From: an uncultured Candidatus Udaeobacter sp.
GTDB taxonomy: Bacteria > Verrucomicrobiota > Verrucomicrobiia > Chthoniobacterales > UBA10450
NCBI GenBank assembly: GCA_955652715.1
Contig: CATPBS010000298.1
Span: 1 to 10,258 of the forward strand
Length of the DNA stretch: 10,258 nucleotides
Reading direction: 5' to 3'
Position numbers and translations under genes: made by a program. Below the pieces are notes generated by a model. That model was not told where the DNA came from. It saw nothing but the letters and a program-made list of their open reading frames with translations, and did no database searches. Shown in pieces: positions 7,076-10,258 of the stretch (positions are counted from its first letter, which is position 1; every line of letters starts with the position of its first letter).

Positions 7076-8017
7076 ATGCCAAAAAAGATTGCACTGCTTT
7101 TCGCCGGGCAGGGCGCGCAAAGCGTTGGGATGGGACGCGACTTGGCGGAGAACTTTCCAAGTGCGGCCAATTTGTGTGCGCAAGCTGATGAAATCCTCGG
7201 CCGGCAGTTGACTGAAATTATGTGGGACGGGCCCGCGGAGACGCTGACGACTACATCGAATTGCCAGCCTGCCTTATACCTGCATTCACTGGCGGCGCTG
7301 GCCGTCGTTCGCCAATTGTTTGGCGATTTTCCCATCGATTGTGCAGCCGGCCTATCTCTCGGGGAAATGACTGCGCACGCGGCAGCGGGCACATTTGATT
7401 TTGCGACAGGCTTGAAGCTTGTGCAGCGGCGCGGCGAATTCATGGATAAAGCGTGCACAGCCACACTGGGTGGCATGGCGGCAATGATCGGCGGTGTGGA
7501 GAACGACGTGCGCCGGCTGGCTGCCGACGAAGATGTCGATATCGCCAATATTAATTCGCCAGGACAAATCGTAATTTCCGGCGAACTCGCCAAGGTAGAG
7601 GCGGCGGTTGGCCTAGCTAAGGAATACGGCATTCGGCGCGCAACGATGTTAAATGTCGCTGGCGCGTATCATTCACGATTAATGGAGAGCGCTTACCTCA
7701 AGCTGGGGAAAGTGTTGCTCGAGGTAGAGATGCAAATTCCGCAATTCTCTGTCATCAGCAATGTCACCGGCGAGGAGGTGGACACGCTTCCGGAAATTCG
7801 GCGCACATTACAGGAACAGGTGACAGCGACGGTTCGCTGGTACGATTGCATGCAGCGGATGCTGGCGCGCGGTTGCGAGTTTTTTATCGAGTTGGGACCG
7901 GGCGATGTGCTGGCTGGTTTGCTCCTGCGCACACGAAAAGGTTTGAACGTGATGTCAGTTAGCGACGCGGAATCTGCGTACCATTGCGCTACGCAAATGC
8001 GCGCCGTCTTGGCGTAG
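7076..8017 (+). CDS. fabD: Malonyl-CoA:ACP transacylase
   Basis: It transfers malonyl from CoA to acyl carrier protein, feeding type II fatty-acid synthesis in the cytoplasm. The 313 residues match the usual length. Visible are the N-terminal LLFAGQGAQ (oxyanion-hole region, 7-15), the nucleophile elbow GLSLGE with S94, and R119 in the QRRGEFM motif that binds the malonyl carboxylate. The catalytic histidine H199 lies in VAGAYHS, and Q248 in the EQVTATVRW segment. GLSLGE in place of GHSLGE is a common natural variant. The ATG at 7076 is chosen because MPKKIALLFAGQGAQ is the family start; an ATG at 7071 is out of frame. No Shine-Dalgarno is visible. Other fab genes are not adjacent in this window. 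Confidence 0.97.
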   Translation: MPKKIALLFAGQGAQSVGMGRDLAENFPSAANLCAQADEILGRQLTEIMWDGPAETLTTTSNCQPALYLHSLAALAVVRQLFGDFPIDCAAGLSLGEMTAHAAAGTFDFATGLKLVQRRGEFMDKACTATLGGMAAMIGGVENDVRRLAADEDVDIANINSPGQIVISGELAKVEAAVGLAKEYGIRRATMLNVAGAYHSRLMESAYLKLGKVLLEVEMQIPQFSVISNVTGEEVDTLPEIRRTLQEQVTATVRWYDCMQRMLARGCEFFIELGPGDVLAGLLLRTRKGLNVMSVSDAESAYHCATQMRAVLA

Positions 8018-8037
8018 CATCAGGCGAAAGGGATGCT
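8016..8037 (+). terminator. Weak hairpin after fabD
   Basis: AGCATC (8016-8021) and GATGCT (8032-8037) form a 6-bp stem with a 10-nt loop overlapping the fabD stop codon. A T-containing stretch (GTGTTTTGTT) begins a few bases later. The stem is short and the T-run is displaced, so this is only a candidate. Confidence 0.2.
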
Positions 8038-8067
8038 GCGTGTTTTGTTAGTGCGTGCGCACGGCCA

Positions 8068-8154
8068 TGTCATTCCGAGCGAAGCGAGGAACCTCACAAA
8101 TGCGGCACACGTCACGTGAGGAGGAGAGGTCCTTCGCTCGTGCTCAGGATGGCA
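8068..8154. repeat. 'HSERSEE'-type inverted repeat between fabD and yqeY
   Basis: The left arm begins TGTCATTCCGAGCGAAGCGA (8068-8087) and continues to 8095. The right arm (8124-8154) is an imperfect reverse complement ending CTCAGGATGGCA. Translated on the plus strand, the left arm gives CHSERSEEP, a well-known spurious peptide from a dispersed palindromic repeat found in many phyla. It fills most of the 233-bp gap (8018-8250) upstream of yqeY. A small GCCAC/GTGGC hairpin (8167-8181) follows it. It could fold as a long hairpin in the fabD-yqeY transcript. Confidence 0.8.
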
Positions 8155-8250
8155 CCGCTAATGACTGCCACAGTAAGTGGCCATGCTGAATAAATCGCAT
8201 TGCCTATCTGCCACCAGATGACAACAGAATCTGATCACCTAACTTCCCCT

Positions 8251-8706
8251 ATGACACTCTTCCAACGGATCGACTCGGATCTGAAAGAGGCGATGCGCGC
8301 CAAGGATACGACCAAGCTAAGCGTTCTGCGCATGCTAAAGTCTGCTTTGAAGTACGGCGCGATCGCAAAGTCGGGCGCAGAAGCCGAACTGAACGACACT
8401 GAGGCTGCGCAGGTCATTCGCAAACAGGCGAAGCAGCGCCAGGACTCCATCGACAGTTTTGAAAAAGGCGGTCGCCTAGAACTGGCCGACAGGGAAAGAG
8501 AAGAGTTATTGATCCTAAACGCGTATTTGCCGCAGGCGATGAGCGGAGATGAGGTGGCAAAAGTCGTGCGCGAAACAATCGCCGGGATCGGCGCTACGTC
8601 GAAAGCCCAGATGGGCGCCGTGATGAAAGCGTTGCAGGCAAAGGCCGCCGGTCGCGTGGACGGGAAAACGCTGAGCGCGGAAGTGCAGCGGCAGTTGGGT
8701 TCGTGA
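8251..8706 (+). CDS. yqeY: GatB/YqeY domain protein
   Basis: The 151-residue protein belongs to the YqeY family, which resembles the C-terminal tRNA-binding domain of the GatB subunit of tRNA-dependent amidotransferase. Its own role is not established. Recognisable segments are the N-terminal LKEAMRAKDTTKLSVLRMLKSALK, the central VIRKQAKQRQDSIDSFEKGGR, and EELLILNAYLPQAMSGDEV. The C-terminus has MGAVMKALQAKAAGRVDGKTLSAEV. I prefer the ATG at 8251 to the upstream in-frame ATG at 8200. The family begins right at this methionine, and the 17 extra residues of the longer form have no family character. No Shine-Dalgarno is present at either. It lies between fabD and ispD on the same strand. Confidence 0.93.
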   Translation: MTLFQRIDSDLKEAMRAKDTTKLSVLRMLKSALKYGAIAKSGAEAELNDTEAAQVIRKQAKQRQDSIDSFEKGGRLELADREREELLILNAYLPQAMSGDEVAKVVRETIAGIGATSKAQMGAVMKALQAKAAGRVDGKTLSAEVQRQLGS

Positions 8707-8735
8707 TGCGAGAATCGAGATTCGTGAATCGCATC
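8705..8735. repeat. Palindromic hairpin at the yqeY stop codon
   Basis: A perfect 7-bp stem GATGCGA/TCGCATC (8705-8711 with 8729-8735) encloses a second small palindrome, GAATCGAGATTC (8712-8723). The stem starts inside the yqeY TGA stop. It could act in mRNA stability or weak termination, but no T-run follows; an octamer array begins 2 bp later. Confidence 0.5.
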
Positions 8736-8737
8736 CG

Positions 8738-8769
8738 ATTTAACGATTTAACGGTTCAACGAATCACGT
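8738..8769. repeat. 8-bp tandem array before ispD
   Basis: ATTTAACG occurs twice in perfect tandem (8738-8753), followed by the near-copies GTTCAACG (8754-8761) and AATCACGT (8762-8769). The array ends 7 bp before the ispD ATG, filling the place of a ribosome binding site. Confidence 0.65.
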
Positions 8770-8776
8770 CGCAATC

Positions 8777-9514
8777 ATGCTGAGCGCCATCCTCGTCGCG
8801 GCAGGTGACAGCCGCCGCATGGGCTTCGATAAATTGTTTGCGGTGATTGGCGGCAAACCAGTCATCGCGCACACGATACGCGCATTTGAGCGCGCCAACT
8901 CGGTCGATGGAATTATTGTCGTCGCCCGGGAAGATCGACACGACGAAATCAGAAGGATTGTTCGCGATGAAAATTTCAAAAAGGTTCGTTCCATGATTCC
9001 GGGCGGCAAACACAGACAGGATTCCGTCCGTGCCGGCCTCGACCATCTGGACTCGCTTACGCGATATGTCGCAGTGCACGATGCCGCGCGGCCGCTGGTT
9101 AGTCCGGAGCAGATCGAGCGCGTGTTCCAGCAATGCGTAAATCACAGCGGTGCCGCTCTGGCTGAGCCAATGAATGACACGCTCAAGCGTGCGGATACCG
9201 GTCTATTCGAGTCGGGCACCCACCGCGGCGGGCAGGGAGGGCAAGTTCTTACGGTCACCGGTTCGGTGGATCGACATCGACTTTATGCGATGCAAACGCC
9301 GCAGATTTTCGAGCGGCAGCTCATCGAAGAGGCGTATCGCGCTGTGTACGCAGAAAATATCTCCATAACGGACGAGGTTTCAGCGGTCGAGCGACTCGGT
9401 CGTAAAGTCGTGCTCGTTCTCAACGATAATTTCAATTTCAAAATCACTTACCCGCGAGATTTGCCGCTGGCGGAGTTTGTGCTTACGCAACGGAAGGATT
9501 CTGTCGCAAATTAA
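8777..9514 (+). CDS. ispD: 2-C-methyl-D-erythritol 4-phosphate cytidylyltransferase
   Basis: It converts MEP and CTP to CDP-methylerythritol in the non-mevalonate isoprenoid pathway. The 245-residue protein shows the nucleotide-binding loop AILVAAGDSRRMGFDKLF (4-21, with R14 and K19 in the CTP site) and GGKHRQDSVRAGL (76-88). HDAARP (101-106) is followed by DTLK (134-137), TPQ (174-176) and TDEVSAVE (198-205). FKITYPRDLPLAE near the C-terminus carries K222. The stretch between DTLK and TPQ is 36 residues, about 14 longer than in E. coli IspD. It includes a Gly-rich segment (about 147-156) that looks like a loop insertion. No fused IspF domain follows. The ATG at 8777 lacks a Shine-Dalgarno. 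It converges on the metallophosphoesterase gene with a 15-bp gap. Confidence 0.96.
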   Translation: MLSAILVAAGDSRRMGFDKLFAVIGGKPVIAHTIRAFERANSVDGIIVVAREDRHDEIRRIVRDENFKKVRSMIPGGKHRQDSVRAGLDHLDSLTRYVAVHDAARPLVSPEQIERVFQQCVNHSGAALAEPMNDTLKRADTGLFESGTHRGGQGGQVLTVTGSVDRHRLYAMQTPQIFERQLIEEAYRAVYAENISITDEVSAVERLGRKVVLVLNDNFNFKITYPRDLPLAEFVLTQRKDSVAN

Positions 9515-9538
9515 CGCTGTCCGGCGCTATCAGCGGCC
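9515..9538. terminator. Possible bidirectional terminator hairpin between convergent genes
   Basis: Short inverted sequences (CGCTG 9515-9519 with CAGCG 9531-9535, or GGCGCT 9523-9528 with AGCGGCC at 9532-9538) lie in the 15-bp gap between the convergent ispD and phosphoesterase genes and spill into the latter's end. Stems are short or bulged and no clear T-run follows, so the call rests mainly on position. Confidence 0.22.
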
Positions 9539-10246
9539 AACTGCAAGACGCTCGGCGAGGAGCTGTGGCAGACCGGCCTTAGAAATCTTCTTTTGCGCGG
9601 TCGCCAGATCATATTTTATCCGCACCAATTCGATCAGATTGTTTTCAATATCGTAAATGCAATACGCCGCGCGCCAATTTCCGTCGCGTGGTTGCCCCAC
9701 GCTGCCTGCGTTAATGAAATATTTTTTGGCCGGCTCGATGCGGACGTGTTCGATCCTTTCCTGCCTCACGCCCTGGTCGCGAATGAATACCATCGGCACA
9801 TGAGTGTGGCCGAAAAAACAGACGGCGGTGCGCTGGTAGGTGAAACTTGCGACAGCGTCGAGATTGCTAAACACATAGCCCCATTGACCGGGTGTATCGA
9901 GTGTGGCGTGCACGATTGTAAAATCGTGTACGCGTTTCTGTAACGGCAACCTGCGCAACCATTCCTTGTCCTGATCCGTCAAGTTGTCGCGGGTCCACTG
10001 GATGGCGCGCTCGGCTAATTCGTTGAAACGTTCCGAAGACGTGGGGAGCGTTGCCTCCTCGTCGTGATTGCCTTTTACGACGGGACAATCCAATTCGCGG
10101 ACACGTTCCAGGCATTCTCGCGGATTTGCGTTGTAACCGACCACGTCCCCCAGGTTCACGACCATGTCGTACGGAGGAGCGGCGGCGAGGCACGCCTCCA
10201 TCGCCTCCAGGTTGGCGTGAATGTCGCTGAGTAGGAGAACGCGCAT
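9530..10246 (-). CDS. Metallophosphoesterase, YfcE/MJ0936-like phosphodiesterase
   Basis: The 238-residue protein is a calcineurin-like binuclear-metal phosphoesterase. The five metal-binding motifs are in order: D8-x-H10 in LLLSDIHANLEA, GDVVGY with D34, GNHDE with N60 and H61, H113 in IVHATLD, and GHTH with H147 and H149. A later NAGSVGQPRDGNWRAAYCIYD segment is typical of the YfcE/MJ0936 branch. Members hydrolyse phosphodiesters in vitro, but the physiological substrate is unknown, so I give no gene symbol. No signal peptide or membrane segment is seen, suggesting a cytoplasmic enzyme. The ATG at 10246 fits the family start exactly; too little upstream sequence remains to judge a promoter. 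It is convergent with ispD. Confidence 0.94.
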   Translation of the reverse strand: MRVLLLSDIHANLEAMEACLAAAPPYDMVVNLGDVVGYNANPRECLERVRELDCPVVKGNHDEEATLPTSSERFNELAERAIQWTRDNLTDQDKEWLRRLPLQKRVHDFTIVHATLDTPGQWGYVFSNLDAVASFTYQRTAVCFFGHTHVPMVFIRDQGVRQERIEHVRIEPAKKYFINAGSVGQPRDGNWRAAYCIYDIENNLIELVRIKYDLATAQKKISKAGLPQLLAERLAVGR

Positions 10247-10258
10247 CGGTCAGCGTGC

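Noticed and set aside
7352..7369. FabD active-site motif GLSLGE instead of GHSLGE as a possible defect
   Set aside because: Leucine at this position is common in functional FabD proteins, and the catalytic serine, arginine and histidine are all present.
7984..8193. Small plus-strand frame containing CHSERSEEP
   Set aside because: It is the translation of a dispersed palindromic repeat, overlaps the end of fabD and is not a gene.
8200..8250. Longer yqeY start at the upstream in-frame ATG
   Set aside because: The added 17 residues have no similarity to the family, whose N-terminus fits the ATG at 8251.

Overview
The window comes from a Gram-negative bacterial chromosome with moderately high GC. 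It is probably a soil-type Verrucomicrobiota (Chthoniobacterales-like) or a nearby phylum. I infer this from protein style, the GxxExxY gene, the palindromic repeats and the lack of Shine-Dalgarno sites; no rRNA or phylogenetic marker analysis is possible here. No tRNA, rRNA, CRISPR array, integrase or transposase is visible.

The left two thirds (1-6927, minus strand, transcribed right to left) is part of a respiratory complex I (NADH-quinone oxidoreductase) operon: nuoD, a small BamE/SmpA-like lipoprotein gene, a fused nuoE-nuoF gene, a GxxExxY-family gene, nuoG, and the start of nuoH, which runs off the window edge. Together these encode the NADH-oxidising tip (NuoEF), the iron-sulfur wire (NuoG), the quinone-site core subunit (NuoD) and the membrane anchor of the quinone chamber (NuoH). 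All cluster ligands I looked for are present. nuoA, nuoB and nuoC, which usually precede nuoD, are not upstream.

The right third starts at a divergent intergenic region (6928-7075). It carries a plus-strand group of housekeeping genes: fabD (fatty-acid synthesis), a GatB/YqeY-domain gene and ispD (isoprenoid synthesis). A convergent minus-strand metallophosphoesterase of the YfcE/MJ0936 type follows (9530-10246).

The unusual layer is repeats. (1) The GxxExxY gene between nuoEF and nuoG is bracketed by near-identical inverted repeats, each made of three 8-bp units, and its start codon abuts one arm. It looks like an inserted cassette. (2) Short arrays of 8-bp units also sit before nuoD and before ispD. 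(3) A 61-bp hairpin-forming repeat lies in frame exactly at the NuoE-NuoF junction. (4) An 87-bp inverted repeat of the widespread 'HSERSEE' type lies between fabD and yqeY. I find no convincing new multi-gene system; the GxxExxY cassette is the best candidate for something poorly described.

No stretch over 300 bases lacks a gene. The largest gaps are 8018-8250, 942-1097 and 6928-7075, each described below.
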